A DNA stretch of 64,000 nt from Rhodobacteraceae bacterium Alg238-R152 (GTDB lineage: Bacteria; Pseudomonadota; Alphaproteobacteria; Rhodobacterales; Rhodobacteraceae). A program made the translations under genes and the position numbers. Below are positions 1-8,487 of the stretch, piece after piece. Every line of letters begins with the position of its first letter. Position 1 is the first letter of the stretch. The notes under the pieces are model-generated. The model saw only the letters and a list, made by a program, of their open reading frames with translations. It was not told the origin of the DNA and did no database searches. The stretch is from assembly GCA_900537125.1 (NCBI GenBank), contig UNRJ01000001.1, positions 434,001 to 498,000 of the forward strand. The letters are read 5' to 3'.

Positions 1-312
1 GCGGAAATGATGCTTGGGGCGCAGCCGCAAGCAGGGCCGCTTCTCGGGGGGGATGACAGCGAAAAACTGTCAGCTTCGGTGGCGCGGCATCTGCGGCGGT
101 ATTTTGATCTGCACGGCAATATGCTGCCACCGGCGGGGCTCTATGGGCGAATCCTACGGGAGATTGAACTGCCGCTGATAGAGATCGCGCTGGATGCGAC
201 TGGTGGAAATCAGGCAAAATGTGCTGATTTATTGGGGATTAACCGAAATACACTTCGTAAAAAAATCACTGATCTGGATATTCACGTGACACGCCGACGC
301 AAATTGATGTAA
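1..312 (+). CDS. ntrC: Nitrogen regulatory response regulator NtrC, C-terminal fragment (5' end outside window)
   Basis: The reading frame is open from base 1, so this is the 3' part of a longer gene. The roughly 103 visible residues end in a Fis-type helix-turn-helix ([27 protein letters not shown]), the DNA-binding domain of NtrC-family regulators. The preceding [10 protein letters not shown] stretch is typical of NtrC. The next genes, ntrY and ntrX, support the ntrB-ntrC-ntrY-ntrX order seen across alphaproteobacteria. The AAA+ domain lies upstream, so whether this NtrC carries the sigma-54-contacting GAFTGA loop cannot be judged here. The role would be transcriptional control of nitrogen assimilation under NtrB phosphorylation. 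Confidence 0.9.
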   Translation, partial: AEMMLGAQPQAGPLLGGDDSEKLSASVARHLRRYFDLHGNMLPPAGLYGRILREIELPLIEIALDATGGNQAKCADLLGINRNTLRKKITDLDIHVTRRRKLM

Positions 313-336
313 AAAGGCCACATAAGCGTGGCGCGC

Positions 337-368
337 AGGCCGCACTCTGTTAAAAAGAGTCGGGGCCT
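337..368 (+). other. Imperfect stem-loop between ntrC and ntrY
   Basis: Two short paired arms (337-341 with 364-368, and 344-348 with 356-360) are separated by a small internal loop and close an A-rich loop. No T-run follows, so it is not a good intrinsic terminator. It may be an mRNA-stability or partial-termination element setting ntrYX levels relative to ntrC. Confidence 0.35.
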
Positions 369-432
369 AGAACGCACCACAGAATATGGCGGTGGTCCGC
401 GAGAGCGGTACCAAATCAATTGAGGAAGTCGG

Positions 433-2697
433 TTGTCGAGCCGGACAGTGACCAGTCATTGGGCGCGCTTTCAGCGCTTACGCCGGCAAAGGCGTGTCCA
501 GAATGCCGCGACTTTAGGGTTGGTGGTGCTCGGGCCCATTTTGGCGCTTGCGACGTTTTTGGTGCTTGGCCCGTTTGATTTGGGGGCCTCCTCAAGCGGC
601 CTCAGAGCGATTCTTCTGGCCGATCTTGTATATGTGCTCGTGGTGGCGACTCTGGTGCTTCAGAACGTGGTGCGCGCAATTTCGTCACGACGCGCCAAAT
701 CCGTAGGGTCGCGTTTGCATTTGCGCCTGACAGGTGCATTTGCGCTTCTTGCACTGGTGCCTGCGGTGACGGTGGCTGTATTTGCCGGATTGACGCTGAA
801 TATTGGTCTTGAGGGATGGTTCAGTGAGCGTGTGCGTCAGGTTGTGGGCAACTCGCTAGCTGCGGCTCAAGCTTATGAGGCAGAGCACATCCTAGGGTTA
901 GAAGAAGACGCAGGGTTGCTGGCGGATTTCCTGAACGAGAACAAAAGGCGCAGCTTTGGCCTTGATGAAGGTGAAGTGCGGGTGCTTTTGGCGTCGGGTC
1001 AGGTGCAGATCCAACGGGGCTTAAAAGAAGCGTTTGTGATCGACAGCGCTGGTGACATTCGCGCCCGCGGCGAACGTTCCTACCTGTTTGATTTTGAGAA
1101 GCCATCCGACGCAGATATGCAAGAGGCGATCGAAGACGGCTCGGTGATCATTCGCGATCTGGACAACAATGAAATGCGCGCGCTTGTGCGGTTGGACGCG
1201 TTTTTGGATCGGTTCCTTTACATCAGCCGGGACGTAGATGCGGAGATTTTTCACCTCCTCGACGACACGCAGGCCAGCGCGCGTCTGTACTCCCAGCTTG
1301 AAAGTGAACGTGGGCAGCGGCTGTTTGAGTTTGCCATGATCTACCTTGGCTTTGCGCTGATCCTTGTTCTGGCGGCAATCTGGATGGGCATGTGGTTTGC
1401 TGAGAGATTGTCACGACCGGTGGGGCGTTTGACCGGGGCTGCACAGCGGGTTGGGGCAGGGGATCTGGACGTGCGTGTGATGGAAGAGGATGGCGATGAC
1501 GAAATTGCCATGCTCAGCCGATACTTCAACCAGATGACCCGCCAGCTTAAGGGGCAACGGCAAACACTGCTGGACAATACGCGCCAGATTGATCGGCGAC
1601 GGCGCATGTTTGACTCCGTTCTGAGCTCGGTCACCTCTGGCGTTGTTGGCTTGGACGATGATGGCAAAGTGGCCTTTGTGAACCGATCCGCAGAAAGGTT
1701 GCTGGACTGGGATGAAGACCGTCAGGACATGCCGCTGGGGCTGGCGGTGCCAGAATTTGGACCGTTGTTTGAAAGCCTGAGAGGAAGCAACAGGGAAGTT
1801 GCACAGGAAGAAATCAAGGTTGCGCGCGCTGGACGTCAAGAAAACCTGCTTGTCAGGATGTCGACGCGGCGACGGGATGACGGCTCCCTTGAGGGGTATG
1901 TGGTGGCCTTTGACGATGTGACAGATCTGGTGACCGCACAAAGAATGGCAGCGTGGGGGGACGTGGCGCAGCGCATTGCACATGAAATCAAGAACCCACT
2001 GACCCCTATTCAGCTGAGTGCAGAGCGCATTCGGCGCAAATTTGCCAGCAAAGTGGGTGAAGACAGCGATCAGCTTGAGCAGATGACGGAAGTTATTGTA
2101 CGGCAAACCAACGACCTGCGCCGGATAGTGGATGAGTTCTCGAAATTTGCACGGATGCCAGAACCGGTGCGGACATCCGTGGAGGTGGTGGAATTGGTGT
2201 CCGGCGCTGTGTTGCTACAGGAAGCCGGGCAACCAACTGTACGGTTTAAACGCGACATATGTGAGGGGCCTTTGGCAGCGGATTTGGATGCGACAATGAT
2301 TTCACAGGCGCTCACAAACCTCATCAAAAACGCTGGAGAAGCCATTGAATCCTTGCAGGAAAAGGGCGCGCCAGAGAGGTTGTCCCCGGAGATTCACGTG
2401 AGTTTGATTCAAGAAGCGAATGAGGCTGTTGTGCGCATTGCCGACAATGGCATCGGATTGCCAGCGGATCGTGCGCGTTTGTTTGAGCCTTATGTCACCA
2501 CGCGTGACAAAGGCACGGGGCTTGGTCTCCCGATTGTAAAGAAGATCATCGAAGAACATGGCGGGCAGCTCACGCTGCTGGATGCGCCAGTGTTTGACAA
2601 CAATTCCCACGCCGGAGCGATGGCCGAAATTCGGCTGCCGCTGTCTCAGCAGGCTGCGCCGGCGATGGAACCCAAAGAGAGCGAGCGAGTATTATGA
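433..2697 (+). CDS. ntrY: Sensor histidine kinase NtrY
   Basis: 754-residue membrane histidine kinase, the partner of NtrX. Hydrophobic segments near residues 25-50, 55-75 and 95-120 plus one near 300-320 bracket a periplasmic sensing region. A HAMP linker follows (about 325-380), then a PAS-like domain, the phosphoacceptor motif AHEIKNPLTPIQ (about 517) and the ATPase domain with NLIKNAGEAI and DNGIGLP. The start is a TTG; I accept it because GAGGAAG lies 5-6 bases upstream at 422-428 and no nearby ATG has such a site. The stop overlaps the ntrX start (ATGA), so the two are translationally coupled. In related bacteria NtrYX responds to nitrogen and redox state; here that is inference from the family. 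Confidence 0.93.
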   Translation: MSSRTVTSHWARFQRLRRQRRVQNAATLGLVVLGPILALATFLVLGPFDLGASSSGLRAILLADLVYVLVVATLVLQNVVRAISSRRAKSVGSRLHLRLTGAFALLALVPAVTVAVFAGLTLNIGLEGWFSERVRQVVGNSLAAAQAYEAEHILGLEEDAGLLADFLNENKRRSFGLDEGEVRVLLASGQVQIQRGLKEAFVIDSAGDIRARGERSYLFDFEKPSDADMQEAIEDGSVIIRDLDNNEMRALVRLDAFLDRFLYISRDVDAEIFHLLDDTQASARLYSQLESERGQRLFEFAMIYLGFALILVLAAIWMGMWFAERLSRPVGRLTGAAQRVGAGDLDVRVMEEDGDDEIAMLSRYFNQMTRQLKGQRQTLLDNTRQIDRRRRMFDSVLSSVTSGVVGLDDDGKVAFVNRSAERLLDWDEDRQDMPLGLAVPEFGPLFESLRGSNREVAQEEIKVARAGRQENLLVRMSTRRRDDGSLEGYVVAFDDVTDLVTAQRMAAWGDVAQRIAHEIKNPLTPIQLSAERIRRKFASKVGEDSDQLEQMTEVIVRQTNDLRRIVDEFSKFARMPEPVRTSVEVVELVSGAVLLQEAGQPTVRFKRDICEGPLAADLDATMISQALTNLIKNAGEAIESLQEKGAPERLSPEIHVSLIQEANEAVVRIADNGIGLPADRARLFEPYVTTRDKGTGLGLPIVKKIIEEHGGQLTLLDAPVFDNNSHAGAMAEIRLPLSQQAAPAMEPKESERVL

Positions 2698-4115
2698 GTG
2701 ACATTCTGATCGTAGATGACGAACGTGATATCCGGGAGTTGATCTCGGATATTCTGAAAGACGAAGGCTACACCACACGGCTTGCGGGCAACTCTGATGA
2801 TGCCATGACGGAGGTCGCAAACGCGCAACCGGCGCTGATGATCCTCGATATCTGGCTCAAAGACAGCAATATGGATGGCATCGACATCCTGAAGTCGGTG
2901 AAAAACGACTATCCGGAAGTGCCGGTTGTGATCATCTCGGGGCATGGGAACATTGAGATCGCTGTCGCGGCAATCAAACAGGGTGCTTATGACTTCATCG
3001 AGAAGCCATTTAACATTGATCAGTTGTTGGTGGTTATCAAGCGGGCAATGGAAGCCAGCCGGTTGCGGCGGGAAAATACTGAGCTCAAGCGACAAGACAG
3101 CAAACCGACAGACCTGATTGGGGAAAGTGCGTCTTTCCGGGGCATGGTTTCTCAGTTGGATAAAGTCACACGGTCCAACGGTCGGGTGATGCTCACCGGA
3201 CCTGCCGGTGTTGGGAAAGATGTATCCGCACGGTATATTCATGCCAATTCCAATCGGGCTAGCGCGCCGTTTGTGACGGTCTCTTGCGCCGGTATGGACC
3301 CGGATCGGGTGGAAGAGATTTTGTTTGGCCGTGAAAGCAATGAGCGCGGTGTTGAGCCGGGACTTTTGGAACAGGCCAGCGGCGGCGTGATTTACTTTGA
3401 CGAGGTGGCAGATATGCCGCTTGCGGCACAGAGCAAAATTCTGCGGGTGTTGGTGGATCAACAGTTCACGCGGGTTGGCGGATCCAAAAAAGTGCGCGTG
3501 GATTTACGGGTGATCTCGTCAACCAACCGCAATTTGAAACAAGCCATTGATGCGGGTGATTTCCGAGAAGAGTTGTATCACCGGTTGAACGTGGTGCCGA
3601 TCGCGGTGCCATCATTGGAAGAACGGCGCGAAGACATTCCGGCGCTCGCGGCCTACTTCCTAGCCCAGATGCATGAAGCCCAAGGCTTGCCGTTGCGCGA
3701 ATTGAGTGTGGATGCTGCGGCGTTGATGCAGACCATGGTTTGGCCGGGCAACGTGCGCCAGCTTAAAAATCTAATCGAACGGGTTTTGATCCTTGGTGAT
3801 GGGCAAGGTCTGATTGAGAGCCGTGAGTTGCCAGGGGAATCTGACACCCCGGCGGAAGAGGGACGTGTGGTGCTGTCCGGTGCCTTGGCAACCTTGCCGC
3901 TGCGGGAGGCGCGGGAGGCATTTGAGAGGGAGTATCTGCTCACGCAGATCAATCGGTTTGGAGGCAATATCAGCCGCACTGCCAGCTTTGTCGGCATGGA
4001 GCGCAGTGCGTTGCATCGCAAGCTTAAGTCACTGGGTGTTGTGACCTCCAACAAAGCAGGCACACGTGTTGCACATGTGTCCAGCGAGGAAGAAGAAGCG
4101 CGCGAAGTCGGTTGA
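2694..4115 (+). CDS. ntrX: Response regulator NtrX (AAA+), lacking GAFTGA
   Basis: 473 residues: receiver domain with phosphoacceptor Asp52 (LMILDIW), AAA+ domain with Walker A GPAGVGKD (about 169) and Walker B IYFDE, arginine-finger region FREELYHRLNV, WPGNVRQL, and a C-terminal Fis-type HTH (GNISRTASFVGMERSALHRKL). Between Walker A and B, where sigma-54 activators have GAFTGA, the sequence reads FGRESNERGVEPGLLEQ, so the sigma-54 contact loop is absent. Rhodobacter capsulatus NtrC is a known regulator of this kind that works with the housekeeping sigma factor. This NtrX therefore probably does not activate sigma-54 promoters. It overlaps ntrY by 4 bp. Confidence 0.93.
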   Translation: MSDILIVDDERDIRELISDILKDEGYTTRLAGNSDDAMTEVANAQPALMILDIWLKDSNMDGIDILKSVKNDYPEVPVVIISGHGNIEIAVAAIKQGAYDFIEKPFNIDQLLVVIKRAMEASRLRRENTELKRQDSKPTDLIGESASFRGMVSQLDKVTRSNGRVMLTGPAGVGKDVSARYIHANSNRASAPFVTVSCAGMDPDRVEEILFGRESNERGVEPGLLEQASGGVIYFDEVADMPLAAQSKILRVLVDQQFTRVGGSKKVRVDLRVISSTNRNLKQAIDAGDFREELYHRLNVVPIAVPSLEERREDIPALAAYFLAQMHEAQGLPLRELSVDAAALMQTMVWPGNVRQLKNLIERVLILGDGQGLIESRELPGESDTPAEEGRVVLSGALATLPLREAREAFEREYLLTQINRFGGNISRTASFVGMERSALHRKLKSLGVVTSNKAGTRVAHVSSEEEEAREVG

Positions 4116-4147
4116 AGCCAGCTTTAAATCGGCCTCTCTTCAAGATC

Positions 4148-4582
4148 TTAGAGGGGCTTGTTTAAGTCGATTAAGACGCGACCGCCATCTTCAGTGCGCA
4201 AGCCACAAATATTGGGGGCCAGCTGAGGCGCCACGGTGATCGGTGCAAAGGAGCGGCCTGCGATCTGTTCATCTTTGCAATATGGGATGGTGACGCGGGC
4301 ATATCCCCGCTCTTGCATACAGTTGCGGGCAGCGGTGTAGCGGCGCCCTTCGTTGATGTCATAGCTTTCGGGGCGTTGACCAATCACCCTGCCTTCGGCG
4401 TTATAAATCGGCCACCAGTCGGTGACGATGCGGGGCGGGTAATTGTCAGATGCAAACCGGTTGCATTGTGCCTGATCCACATTGCGTTCGGTTTTGGTTT
4501 TACCCGGTTGATACATGGTGGAGAATTCGGTGCAGCCTGACAATGCCAGTAGCAGGTATCCGGTCAGAAAGGGGTATTTCAT
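4148..4582 (-). CDS. Small secreted lipoprotein, paralogue A of a tandem pair
   Basis: 144 residues with a signal peptide and a lipobox (LSGC, Cys17), so probably a lipid-anchored envelope protein. The start has a clear AAGGAG site about 5 bases upstream. The C-terminal half contains paired cysteines and the block DEQIAGRSF...LAPNICG...LIDLNKPL, which closely matches the next gene (QLAGRQF...PAPNICA...LVDLNKPV), so the two arose by tandem duplication. I recognise no domain family. It lies convergent to ntrX with only 32 bp between. The function is unknown; the conserved Cys and LNKP ending suggest a shared binding or disulfide-stabilised fold. Confidence 0.75.
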   Translation of the reverse strand: MKYPFLTGYLLLALSGCTEFSTMYQPGKTKTERNVDQAQCNRFASDNYPPRIVTDWWPIYNAEGRVIGQRPESYDINEGRRYTAARNCMQERGYARVTIPYCKDEQIAGRSFAPITVAPQLAPNICGLRTEDGGRVLIDLNKPL

Positions 4583-4606
4583 AGATGTCTCCTTGGTGAT
4601 CCTGGA

Positions 4607-5089
4607 TCACACCGGTTTGTTGAGGTCCACAAGTGCAACGCCGCCGCCCTGAGCTCGAATGGCGCAGATATTGGGCGCGGGTTTGGGCGCGCCTTTCACC
4701 AGTTTGAACTGCCGCCCCGCAAGTTGTTGCTCTGTGCAGACCGGGTGGGTGACCGCGCTATACCCTTTGAGCGACATGCAGTCGCGGCGGTGTTCGGCTC
4801 GCATACCTGCGTTCACATCTCGGGTTTGGATGTGGTTCCCACCATAATAACCGGGGTAGCCGCCCCAATAGCCGCCGACGTAACCGCCATATCCGCCGTG
4901 ATAGCCGCCATAGACCGTGGTGGTGAAGGTTGCAGAGGGGAATAGCCGATTGGCTTCTACGGAACAGGACGTATCATCGCGGGATGCGGTCTCTCGTGAC
5001 ACGTTTGATTTGGCAAAGCCGGAATAGGAGGTTGGGCTACATGCCGCTAGGGAAAGGCCCAAAATTGCAAAAAATGCCGCTGTCCGCAT
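4607..5089 (-). CDS. Gly/Tyr-rich lipoprotein, paralogue B of a tandem pair
   Basis: 160 residues from the ATG at 5089, which has AGAGG seven bases upstream; a GTG three codons earlier is possible but its spacing is poorer. There is a signal peptide with lipobox LAAC (Cys17). The middle carries a Gly-Tyr repeat (GGYHGGYGGYVGGYWGGYPG) absent from its neighbour, while the C-terminal half is homologous to it and shares its Cys positions and the LNKPV ending. It sits 24 bp upstream of paralogue A, probably in one operon. Gly-Tyr tracts are common in flexible surface proteins. The actual role is unknown. Confidence 0.75.
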   Translation of the reverse strand: MRTAAFFAILGLSLAACSPTSYSGFAKSNVSRETASRDDTSCSVEANRLFPSATFTTTVYGGYHGGYGGYVGGYWGGYPGYYGGNHIQTRDVNAGMRAEHRRDCMSLKGYSAVTHPVCTEQQLAGRQFKLVKGAPKPAPNICAIRAQGGGVALVDLNKPV

Positions 5090-5223
5090 GAGACTCACCT
5101 CTGACGCAAATACTTGAAACTTAAGTCAATCAAAGCTTTTCTGGTCGCGGCGGTCAATGGTAACAATTGACCTGCCTTCCCCCTTCTGGCATGCCTGTCA
5201 TCCGAAACCCAAGAGGGAAGCAC

Positions 5224-6600
5224 ATGAAGGTCATTATCTGTGGGGCCGGTCAGGTCGGATGGCAGATTGCCCGCCATTTGTCCGGTGAAAACAACGATGT
5301 CACCGTTGTCGACAACAACCCGGAACTGGTGCGCCGCGCCACGGATACATTGGACGTTCAAGGCATTGCCGGCTTTGCAAGCTATCCTGATGTGTTGGAC
5401 CGTGCCGGCGCGCGGGATGCAGACATGGTGATTGCCGCGACCTATTCCGATGAAGTCAACATGGTGATCTGCCAAGTGGCGCATTCGGTGTTTTCGGTCC
5501 CGCGCAAGATTGCACGGCTGCGCAGCCAGTCTTACTTGGATGTGCTGTACTCCGATCTGTATCGTCGCGATCATATGCCCATTGACGTGGTGATTTCGCC
5601 TGAACGCGAAGTAGCGGACGCCGCATTGAAGCGCCTCGCGACACCCAAAGCATTTGACGCGGAGACTTTTCTGGAAGGCAAGGTCCAGATGTTGGGTTTG
5701 ACGTTGGATGAGGATTGTCCGGTGGTGAACACACCGCTGCGGCAGTTGACGGATTTGTTTTCCACTCTGAGTGCTGTTGTTGTCGGTGTGCGACGGGGCG
5801 GGACATTGTTTGCGCCGGAGCCGGGAGATCAGCTGTTTGTTGGCGACGATATCTACGTCTTTACGCTGTCCACAGACGTGGTTCGCACGATGGAAATATT
5901 TGGCAAACAACAGAAAAAACAAGAGCGCGCAGTGATCGTGGGCGGGGGTAATGTTGGGTTGATGGTCGCGCAGAGACTTGAAACCAGCGCGTTTCGTGTG
6001 CGCACAAAAATCATTGAACGGGATCGCAAGGTTGCGGAGCGCGCTGCCGAAGCCCTTGAGCGGACAATTGTTCTCAACGGCGATGGTATGGATGTGGCCT
6101 TGCTGGCAGAAGCTGGGGTAGACCGGGCAGATGCGGTTTTGGCGGTCACTGATGATGACAAGACCAATATGCTGGCTTCTGTGCGGTCCAAATCAGCAGG
6201 CTGTCCGCTGGCAATTTCTCTGATCAACGATCCAACTTTGGCACCGTTGATGACGCCATTGGCGATTGATGCTTTCATCAACCCACGGGCTACAACAGTT
6301 AGCTCGATTTTGCGTCACATTCGGCATGGGCGGGTGCGTGATGTCTATTCCGTTGGGGACACCGAGGCGGAAATTATCGAGGCAGAGGTGCTGTCGACCT
6401 CGCCAATTTCCGGACAAATGGTGCGGGACGTGGATTTCCCCGAAGGGGTTTTGATTGGTGCCATTTATAAAGGCACCGAAGTGATCAAGCCCAGAGGTGG
6501 CACCCGCATCGATGAAGGCGACGTGATTGTCTTGTTTTCGCTGACCGCAGATGTTCCGGAAGTGGAGCGGCTGCTGCAGGTCTCCATCGATTTCTTCTGA
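5224..6600 (+). CDS. trkA: Trk potassium-uptake regulatory protein TrkA
   Basis: 458-residue cytosolic NAD(H)-binding subunit that gates the TrkH potassium channel. It has two RCK units: the first begins KVIICGAGQVGWQIARHL, and the second has AVIVGGGNVGLMVAQRLE (about 235), each followed by a TrkA-C domain, giving the usual full length. The start is the ATG preceded by AGAGGGA; an in-frame upstream extension has no ribosome site. trkH follows 4 bp after the stop, so this is a K+ uptake operon. Its position after ntrYX is typical of Rhodobacteraceae and Brucella-like genomes. Confidence 0.95.
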   Translation: MKVIICGAGQVGWQIARHLSGENNDVTVVDNNPELVRRATDTLDVQGIAGFASYPDVLDRAGARDADMVIAATYSDEVNMVICQVAHSVFSVPRKIARLRSQSYLDVLYSDLYRRDHMPIDVVISPEREVADAALKRLATPKAFDAETFLEGKVQMLGLTLDEDCPVVNTPLRQLTDLFSTLSAVVVGVRRGGTLFAPEPGDQLFVGDDIYVFTLSTDVVRTMEIFGKQQKKQERAVIVGGGNVGLMVAQRLETSAFRVRTKIIERDRKVAERAAEALERTIVLNGDGMDVALLAEAGVDRADAVLAVTDDDKTNMLASVRSKSAGCPLAISLINDPTLAPLMTPLAIDAFINPRATTVSSILRHIRHGRVRDVYSVGDTEAEIIEAEVLSTSPISGQMVRDVDFPEGVLIGAIYKGTEVIKPRGGTRIDEGDVIVLFSLTADVPEVERLLQVSIDFF

Positions 6601-6604
6601 GCCC

Positions 6605-8125
6605 ATGAAGCTGAGCCTCTCCCAAATCCCGCTCTTTGTGCAGATGGTGCTGTTTTCCGGCGTGTTGATGTTGGTGCCTGCAGCGTTTGCCAGCTATCAC
6701 AATCAGGATTTTGTCGCGCGGATGTTCTTTTATGGCGGCATTTTGGTGCTGTTCACCTGTGTGCTCATTGCGATATCCATTCAGGGCACCAAGCGGCGGT
6801 CTCGCACATCCGACAATCTGAAAGCGTTATTTTTTGCGGTCACGCTTTTGCCAGCTGTCTTGGCTTGGCCGATGTATGAGGCGTTGGATGTGGTGCCCTT
6901 TTTGGATGTGTATTTTGAGATGGTCAGCAGCCTGACCACAACAGGAATGACGGTCTATGAACCGGCCAGCATGTTGGTAGATCCGCTTCATTTGTGGCGT
7001 GGCATGGTGGGCTGGCTTGGCGGGCTGTTGATGTGGATTGCAGCCGCTGCTGTTTTGGCCCCTCTCAGCCTTGGGGGCTTTGAGGTGACCGCGTTGGGGG
7101 AACCGGGTCAGGTGAGCGGTGGCTTGGGCCATATGCAGAGGGCCCAACCCATGAAACGTTGGAGCAAGGCGGCACAGGCTCTGGTCCCAATTTATGCTGG
7201 TCTGACATTTGCATTGGCGGTGATGTTGATTGTGCTGGGTGACAGTCCGTTTGTAGCTTCGATGCACGCGATGGCAACCATGTCGACCAGCGGAATTTCC
7301 GCTGTGGGTGGGGTCGGCCATAGCAACAGCGGAATTCCGGGAGAGATGGTGATTTTTCTGTTTCTGCTGTTTGCGTTGTCTCGTGGCACGTTTAGTTCAG
7401 ACACCGGTGCGGTGCGGCGCAACAACCTGTGGGAAGACCCTGAACTTCGATTGGGATTCTTGATTGTCATGGTGGTGCCAACGGCGTTGTTTATGCGCCA
7501 TTGGGTGGGGGCATTTGAGGAAGACGCAGTGCGGGACCCCCTGGCGGCGCTACATGCAGCATGGGGCGGAACGTTCACGGTGATGAGCTTTCTCACCACA
7601 ACTGGCTTTCAAAGCGGCGAGTGGGAATTGGCGCGGGAATGGAGTGGTCTGTCTGCTCCGGGGCTTATACTCATGGCGTTGGCGACGGTTGGAGGGGGTG
7701 TTGCCACAACCGCAGGCGGCGTTAAGCTATTGCGGGTCTATGCGCTTTACGTGCAAGGGCTGGGTGAGATGGAGCGACTGGTGCATCCCAACGTGGTGCT
7801 CGGTCGACGCCGAACCGGGGCGCGGCGTATTCGACGCAAAGGTGCGGTGATCGCCTGGGTGTTTTTTATGTTGTTTGCCCTGTCGATTGCGACGGTGACA
7901 GTAGCGCTGGCGCTATTGGGGAATGATTTTCAAGAGGCGACCATTTTGGCCATTGCGGCGCTGACCACAGCCGGCCCCTTGACCCAAATTGCCGGTGAGT
8001 TCCCGATTGCGATCTCTTCGCTTGGGGTTGCAGAAAAGCTCATTTTATGTGCCGCCATGACCTTTGGCAGGCTTGAGGCATTGGCGATCATCGCCTTGAT
8101 ATCACCGGATTTGTGGCAGAAATGA
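6605..8125 (+). CDS. trkH: Trk potassium transporter membrane subunit TrkH
   Basis: 506-residue integral membrane protein of the SKT potassium channel superfamily. Several pore-loop repeats are visible: SLTTTGMTVYEP, ATMSTSGISAVGG, SFLTTTGFQSG and ALTTAGPLTQIA, each containing the TxG selectivity-filter motif, with paired membrane helices in between. It is translated 4 bp after trkA; the next gene, hfq, starts 122 bp downstream, so it may have its own promoter. With TrkA it would import K+ at the inner membrane. Confidence 0.94.
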   Translation: MKLSLSQIPLFVQMVLFSGVLMLVPAAFASYHNQDFVARMFFYGGILVLFTCVLIAISIQGTKRRSRTSDNLKALFFAVTLLPAVLAWPMYEALDVVPFLDVYFEMVSSLTTTGMTVYEPASMLVDPLHLWRGMVGWLGGLLMWIAAAAVLAPLSLGGFEVTALGEPGQVSGGLGHMQRAQPMKRWSKAAQALVPIYAGLTFALAVMLIVLGDSPFVASMHAMATMSTSGISAVGGVGHSNSGIPGEMVIFLFLLFALSRGTFSSDTGAVRRNNLWEDPELRLGFLIVMVVPTALFMRHWVGAFEEDAVRDPLAALHAAWGGTFTVMSFLTTTGFQSGEWELAREWSGLSAPGLILMALATVGGGVATTAGGVKLLRVYALYVQGLGEMERLVHPNVVLGRRRTGARRIRRKGAVIAWVFFMLFALSIATVTVALALLGNDFQEATILAIAALTTAGPLTQIAGEFPIAISSLGVAEKLILCAAMTFGRLEALAIIALISPDLWQK

Positions 8126-8247
8126 TGCGGTTTACGCGGGGCGAGAACATAAACTTAACAATTTAGGCTGGTAAGTCACGAATCCACGTTCCATACTCTC
8201 ACCGCACGACTACCCGATGCGTAAACAAGAACAAAGGCAAGCGCGAC

Positions 8248-8487
8248 ATGGCTTCGGATCGACAGAATCTCCAAGATGCATTTTTAAATCACGTCCGGAA
8301 AACCAAAGTTCCGGTAACAATTTTCCTGATCAACGGTGTGAAATTGCAGGGTGTTATCACCTGGTTTGACAATTTTTGTGTGTTGTTGCGCCGTGATGGT
8401 CAGAGCCAGTTGGTCTACAAACACGCGATCTCTACAATCATGCCGGCTCAGCCGATTTCTCTTTACGAGGGTGAAGACGCCTCTTGA
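8248..8487 (+). CDS. hfq: RNA chaperone Hfq
   Basis: 79 residues with the complete Sm fold. The Sm1 region is [20 protein letters not shown]...[14 protein letters not shown], and Sm2 contains [10 protein letters not shown], including the YKH residues that bind the 3' U of sRNAs. The C-terminal tail is very short, as usual in alphaproteobacteria. Its TGA stop shares a base with the ATG of hflX, the common hfq-hflX pairing. The 122 bp upstream probably holds its promoter, though I cannot point to confident -35/-10 boxes. Confidence 0.97.
   Translation: MASDRQNLQDAFLNHVRKTKVPVTIFLINGVKLQGVITWFDNFCVLLRRDGQSQLVYKHAISTIMPAQPISLYEGEDAS

Noticed and set aside
2646..3461. 271-codon open frame opposite ntrX
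   Set aside because: Antisense shadow of ntrX; composition typical of a non-coding frame.
5095..5922. 275-codon open frame opposite trkA
   Set aside because: Antisense shadow of trkA with no recognisable domain.
8199..8216. GTTC near hfq as half of a LexA box
   Set aside because: No second GTTC seven bases away.
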